Assembly: GCA_047495785.1 (NCBI GenBank)
Contig: JBLDXI010000031.1
Span: 620,001-684,000, forward strand
DNA from: Lepidodermella squamata
Lineage: Eukaryota; Gastrotricha
Reading direction: 5' to 3'
DNA: 64,000 nt
The notes beneath the pieces were generated by a model that was given only the letters and a program-made list of their open reading frames with translations, was not told where the DNA came from and made no database searches. A program made the translations under genes and the position numbers. Of this stretch, positions 54,463-64,000 are shown one piece after another. Position 1 is the first letter of the stretch; the number at the start of each line of letters is the position of its first letter.

Positions 54463-55073
54463 AAAACATTACGACTTTTGTTATTATCATTACCATTATT
54501 TACATCCCGATGTTTTGCTCAACCGTTGAGAGAGCTATGCGGGATTTTTGTTTTTAACAAATTATTTACCACGCGAAAATTGAAGAAAAATAAAGTGACA
54601 CCAGGTGGCAGAAAAGCAGGTTTTGTTGATTTTGAGCGGTTGTTGTAGTGGCAGCAAAAGTTAAGGCAGCAAAAAAACGAGCGCTGGTCAACTAACGTGA
54701 GCGCGCGCGCGCATGCGGGTCTAATGAGCGGCGCCGGTGTTATAACACAGCCGCGCGACTTAACCACCGGCCACTTACTACCTGTTGATGAGCATGCGTG
54801 TGTATGTGAGTGTGCGAGCCGGCGCAAGGCCCCACATGCACATGCACACACGCTATGACTATCAATTGATATTAATTTGACCGGCGTTAATTTGATGACA
54901 ACGACCCGGCTCAGTTAGCTGCGATGGCCAGCCTCGTCACCCACATCTCACCGGCGTCCAGTTAGTAACACTGCAACTAGCAGACCAACTTCGTTGTGAA
55001 ATTCTTTCCTTTTCCTCACGACATTGCGATTTTTTTGCTAATTTTAGGGGCATTAAAGATCAAATTTGATTCA
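54463..55073. other. Intergenic, no gene; short GCGCGC run
   Basis: A GC alternation (GCGCGCGCGCATGCG, about 54699-54714) and a TGTGTATGTGAGTGTGC stretch near 54799 are simple-sequence features. No coding feature is supported. Confidence 0.45.
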
Positions 55074-56332
55074 ATGGCTTCAATCAGCCTGATTTCCGCC
55101 GTCTTGGCGCTCGTTGCCTCGACTCAGGCGCAATGGAACTTCCCTCGTGTAAGTATTGATTTTTTGAAAGAGAACTTCATTTCCTATTCAAATTAATTCA
55201 TCAGACACCCGGCAGCCCGATCCCAACTCAGCCAAATTTTGACATTACAAGCTTCTTGGGACAGTGGTACGAGATCTACCGAACCAAGGCGATACCCTTC
55301 CAGTCCGACTTCGTCTCTGATGTCACCTACACATTCAGTGCCAACCCGAACGGAACTGTTACCGATAAGCTTAAGGAGTGGAGGACAAACGAGAACCGTT
55401 GGAATGAAGTTAACATGCTCGCCGCACCTACTAACGCCGATGCCCCAGCCATCTGGACTGTTATGATCCCCAACTACGGCTCAACCATCAGCCTCTACGT
55501 TCTTGCCACAGATTACACCAACATCGCGATCCTTTACTCTGAGCAGACTGTTAACGGTGCCCTGACCAAGTACGCCTGGATTCTCGGACGTAACAACACT
55601 CTTGCTGATGCTGTTGCTGCTGGCGCTTTCGCCCTCGTCCGCCAAGTCGGTGACCTCTCGCCAACCAACTTCCAGCGCACTCTCTTCGGTGTTGCCCCTC
55701 TTCCGCGTAAGTCTTCAATAAAATTATAAAATTGATCCAAGTTTGATCCATCCTCTCGATCTCGAATTGATCTTGGCCTTTGATTCTTCTTCATAAATTT
55801 CAGATCCAAATTTGATCTAAATGTTTATCCAAATTTGATCCGAATTTTGAACCAAATTTGATCCACCTAAACAAGTTAATCCGAAAGTGATCGTTGTATC
55901 TAATTTCTTAAATAATAATTTTTCTGTACGTTCTTAGCAATTCCTGCCCCCGCGCCTGCTGGTTTCGTCCCTACCTGGAACAATCCTCAGCCTCAGCTCG
56001 CTCCTCTCCAGCAACAGGCCCCAGCTGCCCCAGCGCCAGTGCCGGCTCCAGCTCCAGTCGTTGCTCAGCCCCAGCAGCAGCCGCAACAGCAACAGCAGGG
56101 CCCCTTCAACTTCTTGAGCGGCTTCCCCAACTTCCTCCAACAAGGTGCTCAACCTCAGCAACCACAGATGATGCAGCAGCCCCAGCAACAAACACAACAA
56201 CAGCAACAGCCAAACCAGGCCGATTGGTTCAACCCCTTCAACCAGCTGCCCCAGGCGACGCAGAACGCGAATCCTGGCCAAAACGGCTTCCTGCCCGCCG
56301 ATTTCTTCAACACCCTATTCCCGGCCAATTAA
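55074..56332 (+). CDS. Secreted lipocalin with Gln/Pro-rich tail, 323 aa
   Basis: Exons 55074-55148 (signal peptide MASISLISAVLALVASTQA), 55205-55706 and 55938-56332; introns 56 and 231 nt. The barrel has FLGQWYEIYRTKAIPF, ATDYTNIAILYSE and YAWILGRNNT, and ends FQRTLFGVAPLP. The third exon codes a tail of about 130 residues rich in Gln, Pro and Ala (PQPQLAPLQQQAP and similar), ending NGFLPADFFNTLFPAN. The tail occupies a separate exon at the position where other genes carry the Kunitz exon, and with the same phase (1), so C-terminal modules appear to have been exchanged. Such Gln-rich tails can be cross-linked or self-associate (inference). Confidence 0.88.
55726..55890 (+). repeat. Intronic run of TTTGATCC-like units
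   Basis: Within the 231-nt intron the motif CCAAATTTGATC and close variants (AAGTTTGATCCA, CCGAATTTTGAACC) occur about six times. This looks like a degenerate minisatellite; a splicing or binding role is possible but not shown. Confidence 0.6.
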
Positions 56333-56604
56333 AATTGGCGAACGAGAAAATCAAACACTACGCACTCTCAGCCTTATATCATTATCTCTCTATTAGATTC
56401 GCTGATATTGCCCTATCTTAGCCCTTAGTAAGAAATTGCATGTATATTTTTTGTAATTAAAATTACCACTTTCAACCCCGTTGCGCTGCACGGTGAAGAA
56501 CCGCCTCAAAAATGTATTTTTCTCCTGAGCGATGTGCCGAAGTAAATGAGCTATAGGCGACTAAATGACTACTTCTCCAATTTTTAGGCCTTTTATTTAC
56601 AAAA

Positions 56605-58166
56605 ATGGCTTGGTCCAGTTTCGTCGTTTCGCTGGTAATGCCCCTGTTGACAGCCGCTCAGCCACAATGGACGAATATTATGCAACAAAACCAACCGCAA
56701 ATGACCCAGCAACAGCCTCAAATGCCACCACCGTCTTCCATCCCGCTTCAGCCTGATTTCAATTTACAAGCGTTTAGCGGGAGATGGTTTGAGCTATACA
56801 GGACGAAAAATGTTCCAACAATGCTGCAAAACCCTTCAGATATAAATATCATTATTACCCCGTTCCCCAACGGCACAATTGGCTTCAACAGCCGAGAATG
56901 GTCGGCAACTGACAATCGATGGGCTGAACGGCCTGCAATGGGCTGGATTTTGAACATGGCCGAGCCAGCTCGATGGGCTGTTCAGTTTTTGGACTCGATG
57001 TACCCAGTTGATTGGCGCATTGTCTCGACCGACTACGCTAATGTTGCGGTGGTCTACAGCGAATTCACGGCTAACGGCGTGACGACGAAACTTGTGTGGA
57101 TCTACGGCAGGAAGACCTCAATTACCGATGACATTGCAGCGGCGGCCTTCGCCATGATCCGGCAACTGATTGACCTCTCACCAACGTCTTTTCAACGGAC
57201 GACCCATGGCCTCTCGACCGCAGCAGCAGGTTAGCTATGGAATATCAGATTTCCTTTCCTTTCCTTTCCTATCCTTTCCTTTTAGCATTTCCATATTTCA
57301 TATGAATTGTTCCATAATTTCCATTTCAATCCTTTCCTAGCACATGTATTTTTCCTATTCGATACTTTCCTATATTTTTCTTCTACTATCTAACTGGAAA
57401 TTCAAATTGAGTTGCTAAGTTCTGGTGTATGTTTTCAGCCCCAGCTGCACAGCCTGCTCAACAGCCTGTACAACAAGCTCCCCAGCAGCAAATGCGGCCC
57501 CAACAGCAACCAGTCATGCAACAACAGCCTGTGCAACAGCCGCAACCAAGCTGGTTCAATCAGCAACAACCAGACCAGTGGCAACAACAGCAGCCTGTCG
57601 CCCCGCAACAACAACAACAACAACAGCCGGCAACATTTCAGCAATTCCCAGCTCAACAGCAGCCCGCTTTCCCATCCCAGCAGCAACAGCAGGGTTTCCC
57701 TAACCAGCAACAAGGCTTCCCAGCTCAGCCGCAGCAACAGGGATTCCCTAACCAGCAGTACAATCCTTATGCTAACTACAACCAAGACCCGATGATGCAG
57801 CAGCAGCAACAGTTCCCTCAACAGCCTGTTCAGCAACAACAGCCACAAGCAGCACAGCAGCCGGCACAGCAACAGCAACAGCAACAGCCTGTTCAATCGC
57901 AGGCCCAACCAGCGCAGCAGCAGCCTGTTCAACCGACAATCGGTGGCCTCAACGCTCCGTTCGGAAATTTGCTGCCTAAGACGAACGCTTTCCCAACTCA
58001 GAACATGATGCCGCAGAGCGGCTGGCTTCCGTTCAATAACCAAGGCAGTGGACCGTTTGCTGCTCAGCAGAATGCGCCGACACAATCAGGATCACTTGCT
58101 CAGGGACAACAACCCTCCGGCCTGTTCCCCGACATCTTCGGCTCGCTTTTCGGAGGCCGCAGTTGA
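56605..58166 (+). CDS. Secreted lipocalin with a long Gln-rich tail, 450 aa
   Basis: Exons 56605-57229 and 57439-58166; a 209-nt phase-1 intron carries a CCTTT repeat. Signal peptide MAWSSFVVSLVMPLLTAAQ, a short Met/Gln spacer, and the barrel FSGRWFELYRTKNVP ... STDYANVAVVYSE ... LVWIYGRKTS, with VWIYGR replacing the usual WxLSR. The tail (about residue 210 on) is 240 residues of Gln/Pro/Ala-rich repeats (QQQGFPNQQ, QQPAFPSQQ) ending SGLFPDIFGSLFGGRS. The end resembles that of the gene at 55074 (G-x-x-P-x-x-F-x-x-LF), so the terminal motif is under constraint while the Gln tract varies. Antisense Leu-rich frames here are artefacts of CAG/CAA codons. Confidence 0.88.
57251..57283. repeat. (TTTCC)n microsatellite in an intron
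   Basis: Tandem TTTCC/CCTTT units with one change; it lies in the intron of the gene at 56605. Confidence 0.85.
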
Positions 58167-58373
58167 GATGACGCGGGGGCCGAGCTTTTTTCATTCAATC
58201 AACAACATATCTATGATCATAACTTATACTACACTTTTACCTGGGCGGGAACAAGCTCTCTTTGCAAACATTTTGAGTTTGCTTTGGTGAAAAAAGATGA
58301 GAAGATGAAGGTAAATAAAACATGGTTCAATGTCACCGCGACTCGTTTCTTATCACATTCCGCTTTTTCGAAG

Positions 58374-59775
58374 ATGAAGAGCCTGATTTTGCAGCTGTGC
58401 CTTTTCGGCGTGTCGCAGGTGTTCGGCCATTATGACAGCCACAGCCATGAGTACTTCTATTACCCGTATCCAAGGCTCAGATGGGTTAATGAACAGCCTT
58501 GGAGACTCGATAACACCAACGGAAGTTCCTCAACAGGTACGAACAATCCAGGCTCTGGATCTAACTGGCCTTCTGGCAGCAACTTGCCAGGCCAAAATAG
58601 ACCAGGTTCGAATGTTCCGGGCAGCTCCGGGCAGAATCCAGGGCCTTCCGGCCCAGGGTCAAACTGGCCTGGAACTTCAGGGCAAAATCCAGGTCAATCA
58701 TGGCCAGGCGGTAATCAGGCTCCAAGTCAGAATTGGCCATCGGGGCCCGGCAACGCTGGGCAAAATCCCGGTCAGAACTGGCCATCGGGGCCTGGATCGG
58801 CACCTGGCTCAAATTTCCCTGGGCCTAACCAGCCATCTGGACCCGGGGGTTCTAATTGGCAGGGTGGGAATCAGGCTCCAGGCGGTGCTGTTCCAGGAGG
58901 ACAGTGGCCATCTGGCCCTGGTTCTGCGGGAAATAATTGGCCAGGTGGTAATCAGAACCCCGGAGGTAATTGGCCAGCAAACCCGGGCCAACAATTTCCC
59001 CCAGCAGGTGGTAACCAAGCGCCAGGATCTAACTTCCCGGGTGGGAACCAAGCCCCAGGTCAAAACTGGCCATCAGGCCCAGGAGGAAACCAAGTACCTG
59101 GTTCAGGCTGGCCAGGATCGAATCCTGGGCAAAACTGGCCCTCGGGTCCTGGCGGTTCAAACCAAAACCCTAGTGGTCCTGGAGGTTCTTGGGGCTCTGG
59201 ATCTGGATCTGGCTCGGCTTGGCCTTCAGGTCCTGGCGGTTCAAACCCTAGTGGTTCGGGAAGTTCTTGGAACTCCGGCTCATCTTGGCCGGGTTCATCG
59301 TGGCCAGGTTCGGCATCAGGTTCTCGTGGTAGGAATTCAACCAACTCAACATGCAACTGGCCGTGGTTTCACCATCATCACGATGATTCAGACTCAAGCT
59401 GGGACGACTCTGACGGTTGGCCCGCTCGCCGTACCGCTACTTACAGGAGCAACAACGGCAACAATGGCGCCCCGATCACAACCCCGACTACAACGAGAGG
59501 TTTTCCACTTACAAATTGTACTAACAAAGGTTTGTTTATGACTTTATAGCCGGGTATCGCATTCGTCGCCATGCCTATTACCAGTGGCCGGTTTACCGAA
59601 TGAACACCTACCGGAGCAACAATGGCAACAACGGGGCCCCGTATACAACTCCAACAACAACTCGAGGTCTGTTTTTTACCTGATCTCTCAAGCTTAAGTC
59701 TTTTCGATAATAGCCGGCTATCGAATCAAACGACGAGCCAACCGGCCAGTCCAGATGAAGCAAAGCAACGAATGA
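58374..59775 (+). CDS. Secreted Gly/Pro/Ser/Trp-rich repeat protein, 434 aa
   Basis: Exons 58374-59499, 59550-59666 and 59714-59775; introns 50 and 47 nt, both phase 1. Start chosen at the ATG giving the signal peptide MKSLILQLCLFGVSQVFG; upstream in-frame codons look like leader. Residues 60-320 are irregular repeats of the type GQNWPSGPGGSNQAPG. A Cys-containing segment (NSTCNWPWFHHHHDDSD) follows. The C-terminus is split over exons carrying the same unit twice: YRSNNGNNGAP-TTPTTTR, then AGYRIRRH and AGYRIKRR. This is a tandem exon duplication. It is not a lipocalin but sits inside the array. The composition resembles structural secretions such as silk or cuticle matrix (inference). No family recognised. 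Confidence 0.8.
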
Positions 59776-60092
59776 ACAAGATGATCGATGCCATACTGAA
59801 CAAGGCCAACTCAAAGCTGTCGAGTTTTTCTCGTGACAGCAAAAGAAACACTTTTTACCAAGAATAATCATAATACTGACTTGTTATTTACGTTTCAACA
59901 CACATGATCAAAAACTGCCTTTAATTCCCAGAATCGTAGCCACGTTACTACAACACCATGAATTAGCGTAGATCTCAAACGTAGCTTCATATGTTATTTT
60001 GACAATCAAATTTAGACGAGAGCGACCCGCTAATAGCACAATATGATGGTTTATTTTCGAAAACAACTTAGTAAACAAGTAAACAAGTTACC
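59776..60092. other. Intergenic, no gene seen
   Basis: Spacer of about 320 nt. The frame that continues to 59867 is the 3' UTR of the preceding gene in another register. Confidence 0.4.
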
Positions 60093-61127
60093 ATGAGATT
60101 TTGCCCGGTGCGATGCTGCTTGATTTACGTGTTCCTCGCAGCGGTTGTAGAATCGACAATTTTTGGTAAGCACCTCAAACAGTCTCATGGGTCGCATGTA
60201 TCCTAAAATAAATATGAAAATTGCCCACATTCCAAAGATACCCAATATAGGTCTCTCTCGATTCGGAATTTAGTGAAGCGCCAAGCGTCGGATATTCGGG
60301 TCCAGCCGAACTTTGATTTGCGAGCTTTTACCGGCCTTTGGTTCGACATCTACAGAACGAATACTAGGTCACTGTTCAGCCAAGCTGTTAGCGATATTAC
60401 GTCAACGTATACTGTGAATGTGGATGGAACAGTGAATGTCGTCGATCGGGAATGGTTGATGAATGACAACAATTGGCTCATTGCCAATGGTTTTGCTAAA
60501 TCTGTATCCAACGCAAGGCTTCTGGTCTACTACGATAAGGTTTATGCTCCGTTGGACTTCAGGGTTTTATACGTCGAGTACAACAACCTAGCTGTGATTT
60601 ATGGCGAGGAGACGTTGAATGGGAATACAGTGATGAAGTACGCAAGGATTCTCGCGAGATATCCGGATCTTGAGGATCTTGAGTTGGATAGGGCGTTCAA
60701 CGTCATCCTGAATAGGACGACTTTGAAGAACAACAATTTCGTGAAAATCAGGCATGGTGTTCGAGGCTATCACATACCCACTACGAAAATTCTTGATTTC
60801 CCTTTCATTCCCTACACGAGGAGGAGTGTAACACCTGGTGCAACAACAAGCAAAATCATAACAGTGCCGCGTAAGTTTCTTAATTGTGACATTAAAACGA
60901 TGCTTTAATGCTGCATTTTAGCGACCAATGTGAATGATCGGTCGTTCAAATGCGAGTACCGACCTGAGTCGATGGTTTGCAGGACGCTGGATCGGTTCAT
61001 TGTTTTCAACAGCACCCAACAGGAATGTGTCATTCGAACTTCTGGGTGTTCTCTGTTGAATGACGTGCAGCGATTTGCGTTTACAACCTGGGAAGAATGT
61101 TTGCAGACGTGCGCTGCTGGAGCTTGA
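60093..61127 (+). CDS. Secreted lipocalin-Kunitz fusion, 291 aa
   Basis: Exons 60093-60165, 60274-60870 and 60922-61127; introns 108 and 51 nt, phase 1. Signal peptide MRFCPVRCCLIYVFLAAVVES. The mature start VKRQASDIRVQ contains a Lys-Arg pair that may be a processing site. The barrel has FTGLWFDIYRTNTRSLF, YVEYNNLAVIYGE and YARILARYPDL: YVEY replaces the TDY motif. The Kunitz-like domain is CEYRPESMVCRTLDRFIVFN ... RTSGC ... EECLQTC; Arg follows Cys2, the only basic residue at this position among the array's Kunitz domains, and SGC stands before Cys4. This copy is therefore the likeliest to inhibit a trypsin-like protease. Confidence 0.88.
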
Positions 61128-61641
61128 ATTATCGCTTGATTTGTTAACGACTGATATCTTTGTAGTCAGAAAAATGTTTCATAGAATGAAATAAAAAGAC
61201 GAAAATATTAATCCTTCTTCCGATATTACTCAGTTTTTCAAAAACAAAACATTGCGGGCGAATTTGGCACTCAATTTACGATATCATAGCATACACAGGA
61301 AAGGATATGGAACATTTCACTCACTGAGGGACATTTCAACATTTATAGTTTTGGTTTCACATTTTTTCAATTTAATTTAGGGTCTCATTTGCCGATTCCA
61401 TTTAGGGACAAATTAGTATTTTTGTGAATAACATTTTTCTCAGAAATTCTCAGATATTCTCTTATTTCCGATTTTTGTTGACGAGCTCCATCAAAAGAAT
61501 TGAGACCACTTGTTCACTAGCGAAAATATGCGACCTCTTATAATTCATTCACTAAGATGTCAACAAATTATTAAAGTTAAGTGCTAGCCTGTTTAACTCT
61601 ATAAAGTTTGCACCCTCAATAATAAGATAACTGTAAGAAAC
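61128..61641. other. Intergenic, no gene seen
   Basis: AT-rich spacer; AATAAA near 61189 ends the previous gene. CTATAAAG at about 61600 may be the TATA box of the next gene, about 40 nt ahead of its ATG. Confidence 0.45.
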
Positions 61642-62715
61642 ATGAGTTTTACTCGACGTATTTTCAAGCTCTCTTACGCATTGCCTATTATCCTAGTAAC
61701 GAGTCTTGCTCTTGGAGAAGAAGGTATGCATTGTTACACCGAGATAATTCTTTACAATCTATCTTCATTGTTTTATTCACAATAGAAAACAATGCGGCAA
61801 GATTAGTTAAAAGAGATGCCTATCAAGAACCAATTCTTCTTTTCGAGAACTCTGGCCCGAAACTACAAGAGAACTTCAATCTGCAAGCATTCACTGGCCT
61901 ATGGTTCGACATTTACCGGACCAATACGAACTCGCTATTCAGTCAAGCTGTTAGCGACGTCACCTCAACTTACACAACAAACCAAGACAGTTCTGTGAAT
62001 GTCGTTGATCGAGAATGGCTGATGAACGACAACGGCTGGATGATAGCGAATGGAAATGCTAAGCCTATTTCTAATGCCAGACTTCTTGTTGATTACGACG
62101 GAGTGCCTACAGCTCTGGATTACAGGATTCTTTACACTGATTACCAAAGTATAGCTGTAGTGTATGGCGAGGTCACTTCATATGACGACAAAGTTACGAA
62201 ATATGCGAGAATTCTTGCGAGATACCCTGATCCGGATGAAGCGACGATTCAACGAGCTTTTGCTATCATTTTCTCGAGGACTTTGTTGACGAGGAATAAT
62301 TTCGTGAAAATCAGGCATGGAGTTCGAGGGACTATCATTACAACCACTCAAAATCCTGATTATCCGTTAGCTGAGATTGAAGCTACCACCAGTAAGCCGA
62401 TGAGCTCAGGCCCGAATGTTGACTTCGAGAATCTTTTCCATGCTGAGACAACTGAGCGGAGTGAGTTGACCAGATGTTAACGAAATTTCTTTGATTTTGC
62501 ATTATTTTTTAGTTACTACGACATCTGACAAGTCTTGGAAGTGCGCCTACAGGCCCCCGGAAAGCTCTTGCATGTTCCTTGGCCGATTTATTGTCTTCAA
62601 CAGTGAGGATCAACTATGCGTTATTCAAACATCGGGATGCAGTATGACCGATGTCCAGCGGCATGCTTTCACTTCTTGGGACGAATGTCAAGAAACTTGT
62701 GTTGCAGCGCCATAG
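61642..62715 (+). CDS. Secreted lipocalin-Kunitz fusion, 319 aa, tandem copy of 60093
   Basis: Exons 61642-61723 (signal peptide MSFTRRIFKLSYALPIILVT), 61786-62460 and 62513-62715; introns 62 and 52 nt, phase 1. The mature start keeps a dibasic LVKRDAYQEP, as in the gene at 60093. The barrel: FTGLWFDIYRTNTNSLF, LYTDYQSIAVVYGE, YARILARYPDP. The linker to the Kunitz domain is Thr-rich. The Kunitz-like domain CAYRPPESSCMFLGRFIVFN ... QTSGC ... DECQETC has Met after Cys2, against Arg in the sister gene. AATAAA lies near 62753. Confidence 0.88.
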
Positions 62716-63412
62716 AAACATTTTACATGAGATTGTTTGAGCATGAAATTGGAATAAAATACTGAATTTGAATTCGTATTGCGGCGAACCAGCCCTTGAC
62801 ACTTCTTCATTTGCAGAATATGTCCTATGAGACAAGTGTTAGCAAATTAAACAATGGAAAAATATAGGAGCGACAATTCAGCAAGGACAATCGAGCTGGG
62901 AACTCTTCCGAAACCTACTAATCCACAAACCTTAGCTTGAATCTTATCAAATTCAGAGGAAATGTAAATCTTCTGCTGGAATGTCGCTTGCTGAACTGTC
63001 GGGATAAGAAAATTCTCGAAATAGCTGTTTGATTGCGTGATCTCAGAATTTTCACTTTTGTGCATTTTTGCCCAGCCTGATTATTGGCAACCTCAATTTT
63101 GACCGGCTATCTTCACGTTTTTAGGCGCCTGCTGCCGCGTATTTATCACCTCTTGAGATTTGACACTAAAAACACACGAGCACAAACAAGGGATTCTTGT
63201 TACAGGTGCGCGTTTCGGCTAGGTGTTAAGCCGCTTTACTTGCCAAGATTTTAGCTCAGCTACCAGCACTGCGTCATGATTATTAGGCGTTCGAGCGCAC
63301 CTACGACAAGTAATCTCCGGCTCACAGCAACCTGCTATAGCTGCTCATCAGTTTACAGCCGACAGTTTTCTTCTCGAGCCCTTGCCATTTCTTCTCGTAT
63401 TTTCGACTTCAC
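62716..63412. other. Intergenic, no gene seen
   Basis: About 700 nt without supported coding sequence; ends in the TATA box of the last gene. Confidence 0.45.
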
Positions 63413-63420
63413 TATAAATA
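63413..63420 (+). promoter_or_regulatory. TATA box of the last lipocalin
   Basis: CACTATAAATACAC, 47 nt ahead of the ATG. Confidence 0.65.
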
Positions 63421-63459
63421 CACTGCTGTTTAACCACAAACATATTTTTTAATAGAAAG

Positions 63460-64000
63460 ATGTATACTGTGTTAGTTCTAGCGATTCTACCCTTAGCTTT
63501 AGCTCAGGTATGATCGATCAATTTTCCCTGAATTTTAATGATTTTCTGGGATTAACAGGAAGTCCCTGGCGTCGCAGATTTCGACGTCTCGCAATATGTC
63601 GGCTTATGGTACGAAGTCTACAAAACAAGGGGCATGCCATTTCAATCTGATGCGGCAACCGACGTGACAGCTCAATACACGAAGAACGAAAACGGAACTG
63701 TAACAGTCCTCAACAAGGAATGGCGGCCCTGGGAAAGCCGTTGGAGCTCAATGACCGGCCTCGCTACGCCTAACGCAACCGAATCTGGCGTATTCTCAGT
63801 CCAATTCCCTGGCAATCCAGTACCAGGAGATTACCGAGTCATTTCCACTGATTATTCAACGTATTCGATTGTATACAGCGTTAAGCGATACTGCTGGATC
63901 TTGTCACGTTTCACTAATATGACTGACGCTTTCGCTGCGACGTTGTTCGCGTTCATTCGAGAGAAGACCGATTTGAGGCCGTATCAATTCTTGAAGACGG
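63460..64000 (+). CDS. Secreted lipocalin, 3' end beyond the window
   Basis: Exon 1 (63460-63507) encodes MYTVLVLAILPLALAQ; a 51-nt intron (GTATGA, TAACAG) joins in phase 0 to exon 2 (63559 on). The barrel has YVGLWYEVYKTRGMPF, NKEWRPWESRW, YRVISTDYSTYSIVYS and YCWILSRFTN, and reaches QFLKT at the edge. A Kunitz or Gln-rich exon might follow outside the window. Confidence 0.85.

Noticed and set aside
57435-58085. Minus-strand Leu-rich coding region
   Set aside because: It is the complement of CAG/CAA-rich codons in the Gln-rich lipocalin tail.
1-64000. Bacterial or viral origin, CRISPR arrays, operons with Shine-Dalgarno sites
   Set aside because: Spliceosomal introns, TATA boxes, AATAAA signals and animal gene families throughout; no regular direct-repeat arrays.

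Overview
The window is nuclear DNA of an animal with a compact genome. Genes lie about 0.1-2 kb apart on both strands. Introns are GT-AG and mostly 47-62 nt; the longer ones (about 100-1000 nt) are few. Many genes open with a separate signal-peptide exon, and clear TATA boxes precede many starts. The families seen (lipocalin, Kunitz, PAN/Apple, class C GPCR, IPMK, kinase-ankyrin) are metazoan. The phylum cannot be fixed from the sequence alone; short introns fit a larvacean tunicate, nematode, tardigrade or mite, and I do not choose among them.

Left part (1-12 kb, minus strand): three secreted proteins built from repeated six-cysteine PAN/Apple-like modules joined by Thr/Ser-rich mucin-like linkers (2+ partial, 6 and 15 modules). 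Among them are an unidentified membrane protein (5339-6244) and a decayed 3' copy of it. Then come a tRNA-derived SINE and a hairpin (12.9-13.5 kb).

Middle part (13.9-31.5 kb): five tiny secreted peptides in two related-looking families, partly in a tandem duplication with a decayed member; a Ly6-like three-finger protein; two GABA-B-receptor-like class C GPCRs, one with a frameshift; one lipocalin on the minus strand; a kinase-ankyrin fusion whose DFG motif reads GFG; an inositol polyphosphate multikinase assembled from four exons; two small uncertain genes; and a 184-bp hAT-type MITE with an 8-bp target duplication.

Right part (31.7-64 kb, plus strand): a tandem array of 18 secreted lipocalin genes, which with the minus-strand gene makes 19 genes and 25 lipocalin domains. 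Three genes carry three lipocalin domains each. Eight end in a divergent Kunitz-like domain. Two carry long Gln/Pro-rich tails. Many contain a short recurring peptide of the form IPDFV(K/R)-x-(M/L/I)-(L/M). A Gly/Pro/Trp-rich secreted protein sits inside the array. Decay is visible: one lipocalin-Kunitz pseudogene, one gene with a single-base frameshift, and a broken MACPF-like gene. Insertions include a 775-bp Tc1/mariner-type MITE and a near-perfect 351-bp palindrome that starts at the stop codon of one lipocalin.

Inference: most products are secreted (signal peptide first, glycosylation-prone, multi-domain, low-complexity tails), so the locus looks like a rapidly evolving cluster for an extracellular secretion or matrix that carries small hydrophobic ligands. 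That role is not shown by the sequence itself.
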